DNA of 40,728 nt from an uncultured Eubacteriales bacterium (GTDB taxonomy: Bacteria > Bacillota > Clostridia > Lachnospirales > Lachnospiraceae), in NCBI GenBank assembly GCA_900314555.1, contig OMVQ01000036.1, positions 1 to 40,728 on the forward strand, read 5' to 3'. The notes beneath the pieces are model-generated. The model made no database searches. It was not told the origin of the DNA and worked only from the letters and a program-made list of their open reading frames with translations. The translations under genes and the position numbers were made by a program. This document shows, piece after piece, positions 1 to 9,623 of this stretch; within the stretch, counting starts at the first letter, position 1; every line of letters begins with the position of its first letter.

Positions 1-2
1 CG

Positions 3-1385
<1,383 letters not shown>

Positions 1386-1462
1386 GTAAATGTTCGAAAT
1401 TTGTATATTTTAATTTGAAATATTGAATTAATATAAATATTTCAATATAATACATTTGAATT

Positions 1463-1510
1463 TTCTAAAGAATGTTTAGAAGGCGGCAATATTCTAAACA
1501 TTCTTTAGAA
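1463..1510. repeat. Perfect 19-bp inverted repeat downstream of the GH1 gene
   Basis: The arms at 1463-1481 and 1492-1510 are perfect reverse complements of 19 bp, separated by a 10-base loop (GGCGGCAATA). No clean T-tract follows, but the flanks are AT-rich. It lies between the GH1 gene and the HAD pair. A transcription terminator or mRNA-stabilising hairpin for the GH1 transcript is the simplest reading; an operator is possible. Confidence 0.7.
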
Positions 1511-1563
1511 TTAAGAAATGTAAAATTCTAAATATACAATATTTTAAAGAAAGCGTAGACACT

Positions 1564-2376
1564 ATGAAAAAGATAATATTTTTTGACATTGATGGAACTT
1601 TATATGATTTTTCAGGGCATATGCCTGCTTCAACTATTGAAGCATTAAGACAGGCACGCGCAAACGGACACAAATTATTAATTTGTTCTGGTCGTGCAAA
1701 ATACCAGATGTATCCGGAACTTTTCAAATTATTTGACGGAGTGATAGGTGCGACCGGAGCATATATTGAAGAGGATAATGAAGTATTATTAGAACATTTT
1801 ATGCAAAGAGAGTTGTTGCAGAGAATAGTTAATGCTTCGAATTTATCAGGTGCTAAGATTGCAGCAATGACTAGAAATCATATGATACTAAATGAAGAAT
1901 GCAAAGACTATATACTAAATCAGCTTGGTAATGTCAGCCGTAATACGGAAATGATAAAACGAATAATGGGAGAATATGAGATTTCAGACCATTTAGAGGA
2001 ACATACAGATATACAAAAAGTTTTATACTATGGTTCGAATTGGCAGATTGATGATATGATAAAAGAATTATCAGATGTGTGTGACATTACGGGTTCAAGT
2101 CTGGAGCAAAAAGCACTTACAGATGGCGAGATAACCATAAAAGGAATTAATAAATCATATGGTATGAGAAAATATCTTGAATTACATGGATTATCACGCA
2201 AGGATACAATTGCCTTTGGAGATGGACCAAATGATTTAGATATGATTGAATATGCCGGAATCGGTGTCGCAATGGGAAATGCCAGACAGAAATTGAAAGA
2301 TGTTGCAGATTATGTAACTAAGGATATCTCAGATAATGGAATACAATATGCTATGGAGCATTTTGGACTTATTTAG
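1564..2376 (+). CDS. HAD-superfamily (Cof-type, class IIB) sugar-phosphatase-like hydrolase
   Basis: This is a 270-residue cytoplasmic HAD hydrolase of the Cof/YbiV type, a group that removes phosphate from sugar phosphates and related small molecules. Motif I is FFDIDGTLYDF near residues 6-16, with both catalytic aspartates. Motif IV is FGDGPNDLDMIEYAG, followed by the typical GVAMGNA. The C2-type cap lies between them. Length and motif spacing are normal. No strong Shine-Dalgarno sequence precedes the ATG. It is followed 12 bases later by a paralogue with the same ASTIEALRQARANGH-like region, so the two arose by tandem duplication and are probably co-transcribed. The neighbouring GH1 gene suggests sugar-phosphate metabolism, but the substrate cannot be read from the sequence. 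Confidence 0.88.
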   Translation: MKKIIFFDIDGTLYDFSGHMPASTIEALRQARANGHKLLICSGRAKYQMYPELFKLFDGVIGATGAYIEEDNEVLLEHFMQRELLQRIVNASNLSGAKIAAMTRNHMILNEECKDYILNQLGNVSRNTEMIKRIMGEYEISDHLEEHTDIQKVLYYGSNWQIDDMIKELSDVCDITGSSLEQKALTDGEITIKGINKSYGMRKYLELHGLSRKDTIAFGDGPNDLDMIEYAGIGVAMGNARQKLKDVADYVTKDISDNGIQYAMEHFGLI

Positions 2377-2388
2377 AAAGGCATAGTT

Positions 2389-3222
2389 ATGAATAAGATT
2401 ATATTTATAGACGTAGACGGAACACTTGTTAATTATGAGAATCAGATTCCGGCTTCAGCTATCGAGGCAATCAGGCAGGCGAGAGCAAATGGGCATCTTG
2501 TATTCATTTGCACTGGAAGAAGTAGGGCGGAAGTATATCCTGAAATATGGGATATCGGACTTGATGGTATGATAGGTGGAAATGGAAGCTATGTAGAGTA
2601 TCATAATGAAGTAATAATGCACCAGACTATTTCTTACGAGAACTGTGTGAAGATTGTTGACTGGCTGCATACAAAAGGACTTGAATTCTATTTAGAAAGT
2701 AATAGTGGTTTATATGGAAGTGAAGAGTTCGAAACAAAAGCAGAGCCTGTTATCAGAGAATATTCAAAACGAAAGGGCAGAGAATATTTGAGACTGACAG
2801 TTAAAGATGTATTTCCTGATATGATATTTGGTGGAGAATTATACAGAAATGACTTGAATAAAGTAAGCTATATACTTAATTCTTATCAGGATTATATAGA
2901 TACCAGAAACCAGTTTCCAGATTTACAGAATGGAACCTGGGGAGGAGCAGGTGAGACAGCGTTATTCGGAGACATTGGTGTCAGGGATATAACAAAAGCA
3001 CACGCAATAGATGTGTTGCTTAAACATATTGGGGCAATGAGAGAACAGACAATTGCTTTTGGTGATGCTAAAATCGATATTCCAATGTTAGAATATTGTT
3101 CATACGGTGTCGCAATGGGAAATGGCGGAGATGAAATCAAGAAAGTCGCAGATTATGTGACTGATGAGGTAGATGCTGATGGATTAAAGAATGCATTTGT
3201 AAGGCTGGAGTTGATAAACTGA
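2389..3222 (+). CDS. HAD-superfamily (Cof-type) hydrolase, tandem paralogue
   Basis: This 277-residue HAD phosphatase is a paralogue of the gene just upstream. Motif I is FIDVDGTLVNYE with the nucleophile and acid/base aspartates in place. The distal motif is FGDAKIDIPMLEYC followed by GVAMGNG. The family's usual GDxxND is GDAKID here, so the first Asp and the last Asp are kept but the Asn is an Ile. The cap region differs strongly from the upstream copy (GGELYRNDLNKV versus KVLYYGSNWQID), which suggests a different substrate. It is probably translated from the same mRNA as its neighbour. A weak hairpin (3231-3247) lies just after the stop. Confidence 0.87.
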   Translation: MNKIIFIDVDGTLVNYENQIPASAIEAIRQARANGHLVFICTGRSRAEVYPEIWDIGLDGMIGGNGSYVEYHNEVIMHQTISYENCVKIVDWLHTKGLEFYLESNSGLYGSEEFETKAEPVIREYSKRKGREYLRLTVKDVFPDMIFGGELYRNDLNKVSYILNSYQDYIDTRNQFPDLQNGTWGGAGETALFGDIGVRDITKAHAIDVLLKHIGAMREQTIAFGDAKIDIPMLEYCSYGVAMGNGGDEIKKVADYVTDEVDADGLKNAFVRLELIN

Positions 3223-3436
3223 TAAGAGGTTATAGTTTTTAACTATATATAGTAATAAGTTTTTTGAATTATACAAAAGTATATAATAATGGTAATATTT
3301 TTTTATCAATTTATCCTACTAAACAGATAGGAATAATATAAAAAGAGCGAAAATAGTATTTATGGCAAGTTGGAAATTACTTATACAAATTTCCGGCAGA
3401 TTATTCTTAACAAGTCGCTCAGAAAAGAGGATTACT

Positions 3437-4840
3437 ATGAAATATATACCAAAAGTTTTTAGAACATTAACAGATGAGGATTATTTAAACAGTGCAATTG
3501 AAACAGCAAATTGGTTAAAGACATTAGAAATTAAAACTGAACATGGTAAGATATGGAAAAACTTTCCGGACGGACAGAATGGTTTCGGAAGAGACATAAT
3601 GTTATTTGGACCAACAAATATATACAGCGGTTCAGCAGGAATCGGTATTTTCTTCTTAAGATTATATGAGGCAACAAAGGACGAAAAATATCTTGAAGAA
3701 GCAAAAGAAGCAGCAAATCATATAATTTCAATTGAGACAAGTGCTAAGTGGTATGAAGATACACTTAATTCTGATATCGGTGGTGTTATTCCGGTACCGG
3801 GCTGGGCAATCGGATATTCAAATGGTCCAATGGGACAGGCACTTTTCTTAGATGACATTTATCAGGTAACCGGTGAAGAAAAATATAAAAATTATGTTAT
3901 AAAGGTTGCAGATGATTTACTTGAGGCTGGTAAATATACAGAAGAAGGACTTCATTGGAGTAATGAGGAAGATGTAGTAGCAGATGGTGGTTTTGTATTC
4001 TTCTTAGTTCAGGTATACGAACATTTTGGTGATGTGAAATATCTTGATGCTGCCAGAAAAGCAGCAGACTACATTGCAAAAGATGCTTTACCTGCAAAGA
4101 ATGGCGGAAAGTATTGGAAACTTCTTGACCTTTCACTTATTGGCTTTGAAAAAGAAACAACATTTCCGGGCTTTTCGCATGGAACTGCAGGAACAGCGTG
4201 GATGTTTGCAGTAATATATAAGGCAACAAAAGATGAAAGATATCTTGAACTTGCAAGAGAGGGCGCAAAATATCTTGAGGGTATTGCAGTTGGTGATGAA
4301 GAGGCAGCACTTATTCCATATCAGGATCATCCGGTAACAGGTCCGACAAATGATAAGTTTTATCTAAGTTCATGCCATGGTCCTGCAGGACACACATTAT
4401 TATTCAGAATTCTCTACGAAATAACAGGAGAAGAAGAATATAAGGACTGGATGATTAGAATATCAAGAGGAACAATAAGAGCAGGAGCACCTGAAAGATT
4501 CTCATGGGGCTTTTGGAATGCACAGTGCCAGTGCTGTGGTACAGCCGGTATTCTTGAGCATTTTGTACATATGTATGAATTTACGGGCGAAAAGGAATTC
4601 TTAGATTATGCCAGAAGAACAGCAAGAGTTCTGATATCAGATTCATCTGTATCAGATGAAGAACCTGATAAGAGAAAATGGTATGGAGCATGGACAAGAA
4701 CAATTCCAGATAAGGTTGTCAGTTATGCAGGTCTCTATGTTGGTTCAGCAGGATGTGCATCAGCATTACTTAGCTTATATGCAGTAGATAAAGATATTAA
4801 ATTGACACAGTTATTTGAATATGCACATTTTGATTCGTAG
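3437..4840 (+). CDS. LanC-like (lanthionine synthetase C family) alpha/alpha-toroid enzyme
   Basis: This is a 467-residue protein of the LanC/LanCL fold, whose members add thiols to dehydroamino acids at a zinc site. Repeated Gly-rich helix-turn motifs mark the toroid: IYSGSAGIGIFF, GYSNGPMGQALF, FSHGTAGTAW (His248), SSCHGPAGHTLLF (Cys313), QCCGTAGILEHF (Cys366-Cys367) and LYVGSAGCASAL. In LanC and LanCL the zinc ligands are a Cys in the fourth motif and a Cys-His pair in the fifth; here the pair reads Cys-Cys. I chose the ATG at 3437 because AGAAAAGAGG lies six bases upstream; the in-frame ATG at 3362 adds 25 unlikely residues. No precursor peptide, dehydratase (LanB/LanM) or protease gene is nearby, so a lantibiotic role is doubtful. 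The next gene, 12 bases downstream, is a cysteine-synthase-like enzyme. Other alpha/alpha toroids such as glycosidases are less likely given SHGTAG and CHG. Confidence 0.8.
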   Translation: MKYIPKVFRTLTDEDYLNSAIETANWLKTLEIKTEHGKIWKNFPDGQNGFGRDIMLFGPTNIYSGSAGIGIFFLRLYEATKDEKYLEEAKEAANHIISIETSAKWYEDTLNSDIGGVIPVPGWAIGYSNGPMGQALFLDDIYQVTGEEKYKNYVIKVADDLLEAGKYTEEGLHWSNEEDVVADGGFVFFLVQVYEHFGDVKYLDAARKAADYIAKDALPAKNGGKYWKLLDLSLIGFEKETTFPGFSHGTAGTAWMFAVIYKATKDERYLELAREGAKYLEGIAVGDEEAALIPYQDHPVTGPTNDKFYLSSCHGPAGHTLLFRILYEITGEEEYKDWMIRISRGTIRAGAPERFSWGFWNAQCQCCGTAGILEHFVHMYEFTGEKEFLDYARRTARVLISDSSVSDEEPDKRKWYGAWTRTIPDKVVSYAGLYVGSAGCASALLSLYAVDKDIKLTQLFEYAHFDS

Positions 4841-4852
4841 GAGGTATGTAAA

Positions 4853-5842
4853 ATGAGTGAAAATATAGTATATAAATCAATTGCAGAGCTTGTTGGAAAT
4901 ACACCACTGGTTGAAATAGGTAATTACAATAAGAAAAATAATCCAAATGCAACTATTCTTGCTAAACTTGAATATTTTAATCCATCAGGTTCAGTTAAGG
5001 ATCGTGCAGCAATTGCAATGATTCTCGAAGCTGAAAAGGCGGGAAGAATTAAACCCGGCGATACAATTATTGACTTTACAAGTGGTAACACAGGTATTGC
5101 ACTTGCAGCATATGCAAATGCACTTGGATATAAATTCGCGGTTGTGTTACAGCCGGGAGTGTCTGAAGAAAGGACACAGATTCTTAAGGCTTATGGTGCT
5201 ATTTTTCTGGAATTTAAAGATATTCCGGGAGTTGTTGAACTCATACAGAGTGAGGGACTTGTATTTGAAAAATTCTATGCACTTATCCAGAAGTATGCAG
5301 ATGAGCATGGTTACTACTACATAAATCAAGGAAGAAATCCTGAGAACCCATTGGCTCATTATAGAACTACAGGTCCGGAGATATGGGAGGCAACAGGCGG
5401 AAAAGTAGATTATCTTGTAGTCCTTGCAGGAACCGGTGGTTCTATTGTAGGTATTGGTAAATATCTTAAAGAAAAGAATAAGGATCTGAAAATAATTGGT
5501 GTCCAGCCGGCAAAGGAATCATTGAAAGATGCAAATCATCCTGAAAAGAATACAATTGATGGCGTTTTAGCATTTCATAATGTTCCTAAGGAAAAAGAAA
5601 TATTATATTTTAAAGAATTTGATGTGACATATGATGAGTGCCTTGAAGTGAACGCAGATGATGCATATGAAACAGGAAGAGAATTAGTTAAATCAGACGG
5701 AATCTTTCTTGGACAGTCAGCAGCGGCTGCAATTAACGCAGCATCAGTTATTGCTAACAGAGAGGAAGCAAAAGGAAAGACAATAGTTGCAATATGTGCT
5801 GATAACGCATTCAAATATTTATCAACCAATATATATAAGTAG
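4853..5842 (+). CDS. Divergent cysteine-synthase-family PLP-dependent enzyme
   Basis: This is a 329-residue fold-type II PLP enzyme of the OASS/cystathionine beta-synthase family, which performs beta-replacement on activated serine or related substrates. The Schiff-base Lys49 is in NPSGSVKDRA, the substrate-carboxylate loop is TSGNTG (76-81), and the PLP-phosphate loop is GTGGSIVGIG. Several canonical CysK signatures are altered: the GIGAG-type loop reads DGVLAFHNVP, the SSGAA region reads GQSAAAAINAA, and the C-terminal SGG-ERYLST region reads ICADNAFKYLST. It is therefore probably not a housekeeping cysteine synthase; a cysteine, cystathionine, lanthionine or diaminopropionate type reaction is possible. 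GGAGG precedes the ATG. The 12-base gap after the LanC-like gene implies an operon and a shared pathway. Confidence 0.85.
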   Translation: MSENIVYKSIAELVGNTPLVEIGNYNKKNNPNATILAKLEYFNPSGSVKDRAAIAMILEAEKAGRIKPGDTIIDFTSGNTGIALAAYANALGYKFAVVLQPGVSEERTQILKAYGAIFLEFKDIPGVVELIQSEGLVFEKFYALIQKYADEHGYYYINQGRNPENPLAHYRTTGPEIWEATGGKVDYLVVLAGTGGSIVGIGKYLKEKNKDLKIIGVQPAKESLKDANHPEKNTIDGVLAFHNVPKEKEILYFKEFDVTYDECLEVNADDAYETGRELVKSDGIFLGQSAAAAINAASVIANREEAKGKTIVAICADNAFKYLSTNIYK

Positions 5843-6003
5843 AGATATTTGCAGGCAGCAAAAACAAACAAATCAGATATTAAAGCAAATACATAAAGAC
5901 AGATGTTTGCAGACAGTAACGTCAAAAGCAGTCAAATCAAATATTAAATCAGATATATAAAGATAAATATTTGCAGATAGCAAAAGTAATCAAATCAACA
6001 TCA
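5841..6003. repeat. Three degenerate direct repeats between the PLP enzyme and the symporter genes
   Basis: A segment of about 45-50 bases recurs three times, anchored by TTTGCAG at 5848, 5906 and 5970 (periods of 58 and 64). Each copy runs TTTGCAG-RYAG-A-rich-CAAATCA and the first two end in ATATTAAA. The block fills the gap between the PLP gene and the small symporter subunit. No ORF or strong hairpin is evident. It may be a decayed tandem duplication or a protein-binding spacer. Confidence 0.65.
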
Positions 6004-6041
6004 AGATAAATATAATCAGAAGCATTACAGAGGTAAGATAT

Positions 6042-6398
6042 ATGAGTAAATTGACAGAAAAACAGAATGTGGTAAAAGCACATAACATAGATGATAATAG
6101 CAGAGATTATAATCTGAAAGATATAGAGGCAGATGAAAGATTTACACAGACAACTAAGGAATTCTTTATTACAATGGTTGTATACATAGCTTTTGCTGCA
6201 CTTATGATTGGAAATCTTCTATTATTAAATGGAAACAAGAGTCTGGTACTTGGATTTCCACTTTGGATATTTAATGAAATAATAATAATTATTGGCTTTG
6301 TAGTAGCAGTAATTATTCTGGCTACATATGTTTATAAGGATATGGATATCACACCAAATGGTGTCATCTATAAGACAGAAGAAAAGGAGGATAAGTAA
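6042..6398 (+). CDS. DUF997 (YhdT-like) small membrane subunit of a sodium symporter
   Basis: This 118-residue protein has a charged cytoplasmic N-terminus (about 1-45) and two membrane helices (about 46-66 and 80-105). The second region begins with VLGFPLWIFNE, resembling the conserved LGxPLWF motif of DUF997/YhdT proteins. That family is typically encoded immediately before an SSS-family permease such as PanF, as here: the stop codon abuts the start of the symporter gene with no gap. GAGG precedes the ATG, and AAGGAGG near the end of this gene serves the next one. Function as an accessory subunit is inferred from this linkage. Confidence 0.75.
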   Translation: MSKLTEKQNVVKAHNIDDNSRDYNLKDIEADERFTQTTKEFFITMVVYIAFAALMIGNLLLLNGNKSLVLGFPLWIFNEIIIIIGFVVAVIILATYVYKDMDITPNGVIYKTEEKEDK

Positions 6399-7892
6399 AT
6401 GGATATCAGTTCAACAAAAAGACTTATAATAATTACAGTATTTGCAATATATACGGCTGCTTTACTTATCTATAGTATTGTTACGAGAAAGTCTATGAAA
6501 AATGGAAAAGGAGATTATCTTTCGAAATTTTACACAGGTGGCAGAAGTGGCGGAATAATCATTACCGCAATGATGGTTTCAGCAGGAGTTGCAGGCGCTG
6601 GTGTATTTATGGGAGTTCCGGGTTTCACCTATACATTCGGGGCTACGTGGATGGTTTGCTGTTTCTTTTCGATAGGTTCAAATCTTATGGTGCTTGGATT
6701 ACTTGGTAAAAGAGTCGGTATCGTAGCCAGAAGAACAAATTCTAAAACATTTATCGAATTATTTATGAACAGATACAATCATAGCAAGATTTTAGGTCTT
6801 ATCTGTGGAATAGCAACATTATTCTTCCTTGGAGGTTTTGCTGTTTCTACAATTACAGGTGGCGGAAGAATATTCCAGATACTTACGGGACAGGATTATA
6901 GAATTGGTCTTGCAATATTTACGGCTTTAGTTATACTTGCAGCACTTACAGGTGGTATCAAGGGCGTAGCCAGTGCAATGGTTATTCAGGGTATCGTAAT
7001 GACGATTTCAGTTCTCGTGTTATTTATTGCAGGTGTAAATAGTACAGGTCTGTCATATACAGAAACTATCCAGTCACTTATGGAAAGCAATCCGAAATGG
7101 TTCCTGCCAGGTTCAAATGCATTGCAGACAACTATTTCATATGCAATTCTTTGGGGAATTACGACATTTACACTTCCACATGTAACAATGACAGCACTTA
7201 CATACAAAGATACAAAGACACTTCACAGAGCGATAAAGATTGGAACTGTTGTTGTGGCAATCTGGTTATTAGGATTAAATGGATTATGCTTTATTACAAA
7301 ATATACATTTGCTGACGGAACTTTAGCAACAGCCGATTTGGCAATCCCGGCATTAGCTGTAAAAGTAATGCCTGCATGGGCAGCAGGACTTGTACTTGCA
7401 GGTGTAAGTGGCGCTGTTCAGTCATCAATGGGTGGTATGGTTGTATCACTTGCAGGAACAGTTGTCAGCGATATATATAAGAACATATTTAATAAAGATG
7501 CGAAAACAGAGACAATTAAGAAACTCAATGTTGCGGCAATTATTGTTGTATCAATTGTTATTTTCTTATTAGCATGTAATCCACCACAGTTACTTGCCAA
7601 ACTCATTACTTATTCAACAGGTGGACTTACAGTAGTATTTTTCCATACAGTATTACTTGGATTATTCTGGAAACGAGCAAATGAATATGGTGCTGTTACA
7701 GGAATAATTAGTGGTATAGTATTGTATGTATTGATAGATAAAGGAATTCTTCCAATCTCACTTGGTTTCAATGCATGTATAATGGCAACACTTTTAGCTA
7801 CTTTAATTGCTGTTGTGGTAAGCCTTGTTACACCGAAGACACCATATGGAATTATTAAAACGTGGTTTGGAAAAGTTGAATATAACGATTAA
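6399..7892 (+). CDS. Sodium:solute symporter (SSS family, PanF-like)
   Basis: This 497-residue integral membrane protein of the SSS family would import an organic solute with Na+. About 13 hydrophobic helices are visible. The early GGRSGG and SAGVAGAGVFMGVPGFTY stretch matches the conserved TM1-TM2 region, and FLGGFAVSTITGGGRIFQ the Gly-rich region of SSS permeases. PanF (pantothenate) is the nearest named relative by architecture and by the DUF997 partner, but the substrate is not determined. Its position after the LanC-like and PLP genes suggests it could import a substrate for that pathway. The gap holding the degenerate repeats makes co-transcription likely but unproven. A hairpin terminator follows at 8028-8062. 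Confidence 0.88.
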   Translation: MDISSTKRLIIITVFAIYTAALLIYSIVTRKSMKNGKGDYLSKFYTGGRSGGIIITAMMVSAGVAGAGVFMGVPGFTYTFGATWMVCCFFSIGSNLMVLGLLGKRVGIVARRTNSKTFIELFMNRYNHSKILGLICGIATLFFLGGFAVSTITGGGRIFQILTGQDYRIGLAIFTALVILAALTGGIKGVASAMVIQGIVMTISVLVLFIAGVNSTGLSYTETIQSLMESNPKWFLPGSNALQTTISYAILWGITTFTLPHVTMTALTYKDTKTLHRAIKIGTVVVAIWLLGLNGLCFITKYTFADGTLATADLAIPALAVKVMPAWAAGLVLAGVSGAVQSSMGGMVVSLAGTVVSDIYKNIFNKDAKTETIKKLNVAAIIVVSIVIFLLACNPPQLLAKLITYSTGGLTVVFFHTVLLGLFWKRANEYGAVTGIISGIVLYVLIDKGILPISLGFNACIMATLLATLIAVVVSLVTPKTPYGIIKTWFGKVEYND

Positions 7893-7939
7893 GGCAGACT
7901 ATATGAAAATAGAGTAGAATTGCAGATTGAAAAGTTGGC

Positions 7940-8033
7940 ATTTTAAAGTTTAAACTAAACTATATTAAGAATGTAGTAGAATGTAGATTTATAAGCTGCA
8001 ATTCTAAAGTTTAAAGCAAGCAATATTAAAAAT
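7940..8033. repeat. Two imperfect direct repeats before the terminator
   Basis: A 33-base segment of the form ATTYTAAAGTTTAAA-RYA-YATATTAARAAT starts at 7940 and again at 8001, a period of 61. It lies after the symporter stop and runs into the terminator stem. No coding potential is evident. Confidence 0.55.
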
Positions 8034-8062
8034 AGAAGTCAGGATATGGCTTCTATTTTTTG
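8028..8062 (+). terminator. Rho-independent terminator after the symporter gene
   Basis: AATAGAAGTC (8031-8040) pairs with GGCTTCTATT (8048-8057), 10 bp with one G-U pair, around a 7-base loop, followed by a T-run. The A-rich 5' flank extends pairing with the T-run. Confidence 0.85.
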
Positions 8063-8110
8063 TGTTATGGGAAAATATTATGTAGCACTCATAGTTTAGA
8101 TATGGTAAGA

Positions 8111-8120
8111 TTGCTATAAT
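8111..8120 (+). promoter_or_regulatory. Extended -10 promoter for the haem-locus start
   Basis: TTGCTATAAT carries a TGN extension directly before TATAAT (8115-8120). The -35 region is weak (TAGTTT at the right distance). It lies 41 bases before the ATG at 8161. No clear Fur-type box is seen nearby. Confidence 0.55.
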
Positions 8121-8160
8121 ATAATAAAATTCATTGAAAATATTTACGAGGAGAAAGAAA

Positions 8161-9591
8161 ATGAATCTAAAATATAAAAAAGCATTATATCTTTTAGATA
8201 GGGAGAGATACGAAGAGGCAGAAGATTGTCTTAGAATGGCAATCGAAGAATGTGATAATCCGTATGAGTTAGCTGAAATTAACAGCTGTTACGCATTGCT
8301 TTTATATGAGGAAGAACGCTATGAGGAAGCAATGAAATGTGTGAATTATATTTTAGAAAATACAAGCGAGTATGATGACATTCCTGAAAGGGAAACTGCA
8401 ATAGAGATTAAAAATGAAATAGAAAATTTAGTTGTAAGTGGGAAATATCTTGATGATAATGGTTATTTTGATGAAAATGAATTGTACATTCTAAGAGGAG
8501 CATCAGATGAATATAGGGAGGAATATTTTTCAGAATTATCTAAGGAATCAGATATTATGAATGAGATATATAGTGATGAAGAATTTAGAGATGAGAAATG
8601 GGAGAATCTGTTTACTAACGGATTGGTGTTATTTATTATAGAGAAAAGTACAAATCATTTATGTGGATATTTAGAATTAAAATCACCTGCTTCAGATATG
8701 TCGGAGATAGGGTTTAAGATATTTAACCAATATCAACAGAAAGATACCGGTTATCAGGCAATTATGTTAATGTTAAAAAAGGCACAGTCGATTAATAAGA
8801 CAGAGAGTTACATTATAAAAATTGATACAGAAGATATTCTAAGTCAGAGATTAGTTGAAAGAATAGGAGCTGTTAAAACAGGAGAGGAAGTCGCCGAGAC
8901 CGAAAAGTTTTTCAAGGGTTCACTTGATAATTTGAATGGCAAGGAATTTGCAAGAATGTTAAGGATATATGGTGAGGTATATAAAGATGATGAAGAACAG
9001 TCACCAGAGGTAGACGTTGTTGATAGCACAACAGGAATTAAAGTACACGCAGATAAGGGTGTATTTGAAAAAGGTGTAAAACTTGTAGTTGAGACTATTA
9101 CTTCAGGTGATTTATATGATAAAGTTGCAAAATTACTTAGTGATGTTGGAACAAAATTCAAATTATTTGAAGTACACTTTGTAGATGAAAATAATAATGA
9201 GGTTCAGCCAAATGGTACAGTAACAGTAAGTTATCCAATACCTGACGGTTACGATGCAGCAAATGTTGTGTTATACAGAATCAATGAAGATGGAACAAAG
9301 ACACTTGTTAAAGGTGTGGTAGAAGATGGTTATTATAAAGTAATAACAAAGAGCTTCAGCACATACGCACTTGTTGAAAAAGGAAGCACAATAACAGATG
9401 CCGAGAATACTAAACAGGTAGAAGAGACAAAGAAATCACAGGATACAACTACATCACAGAATAATAAGTCAGACAATAAATCAAGTGTTAAGACTGGTGA
9501 TAGTGCAAAATATGTGATTTGCTTAATGGCTATGGGATTATTAGCAGCAGCTTCAGTAATTATCTTAAAAGGTAAGAGAAAAGAAGCATAG
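8161..9591 (+). CDS. Chimeric protein: TPR + GNAT-like N-terminus, surface-domain/sortase-type C-terminus
   Basis: The 476-residue protein combines parts that do not normally belong together. Residues 1-85 are a TPR-like pair of helical repeats (EEAEDCL, YEEAMKCV). Residues about 95-270 resemble a GNAT acetyltransferase (EIGFKIFNQYQQKDTGYQA, then an SQRLVERIGA region). From about residue 281 it becomes an extracellular-type beta domain of the kind found at the end of Gram-positive surface proteins (KGVKLVVETITSGD, FEVHFVDENNNEV, SFSTYALVEKG). A Ser/Thr/Asn/Lys linker follows, then VKTGD (443-447), a membrane helix and the basic tail KGKRKEA, a sortase-anchor-like end. There is no signal peptide. 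The start at 8161 follows GAGGAG; an upstream in-frame start is unsupported. It stands just before a haem receptor gene, where an anchored haem-binding protein would be expected. An in-frame deletion fusion of two genes is my preferred explanation. Confidence 0.75.
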   Translation: MNLKYKKALYLLDRERYEEAEDCLRMAIEECDNPYELAEINSCYALLLYEEERYEEAMKCVNYILENTSEYDDIPERETAIEIKNEIENLVVSGKYLDDNGYFDENELYILRGASDEYREEYFSELSKESDIMNEIYSDEEFRDEKWENLFTNGLVLFIIEKSTNHLCGYLELKSPASDMSEIGFKIFNQYQQKDTGYQAIMLMLKKAQSINKTESYIIKIDTEDILSQRLVERIGAVKTGEEVAETEKFFKGSLDNLNGKEFARMLRIYGEVYKDDEEQSPEVDVVDSTTGIKVHADKGVFEKGVKLVVETITSGDLYDKVAKLLSDVGTKFKLFEVHFVDENNNEVQPNGTVTVSYPIPDGYDAANVVLYRINEDGTKTLVKGVVEDGYYKVITKSFSTYALVEKGSTITDAENTKQVEETKKSQDTTTSQNNKSDNKSSVKTGDSAKYVICLMAMGLLAAASVIILKGKRKEA

Positions 9592-9623
9592 TAGATATAA
9601 TATCTGCGGAATGGAGAATAATA

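Noticed and set aside
3362..3436. 25-residue N-terminal extension of the LanC-like protein
   Set aside because: The region holds a hairpin and the ribosome-binding site for the ATG at 3437. The extra residues match nothing in the family.
3437..4840. Lantibiotic biosynthesis cluster
   Set aside because: No precursor peptide, LanB/LanM dehydratase, protease or dedicated exporter is adjacent to the LanC-like gene.
5841..6003. CRISPR array
   Set aside because: Repeats are degenerate, spacing is irregular, and no cas genes are present.
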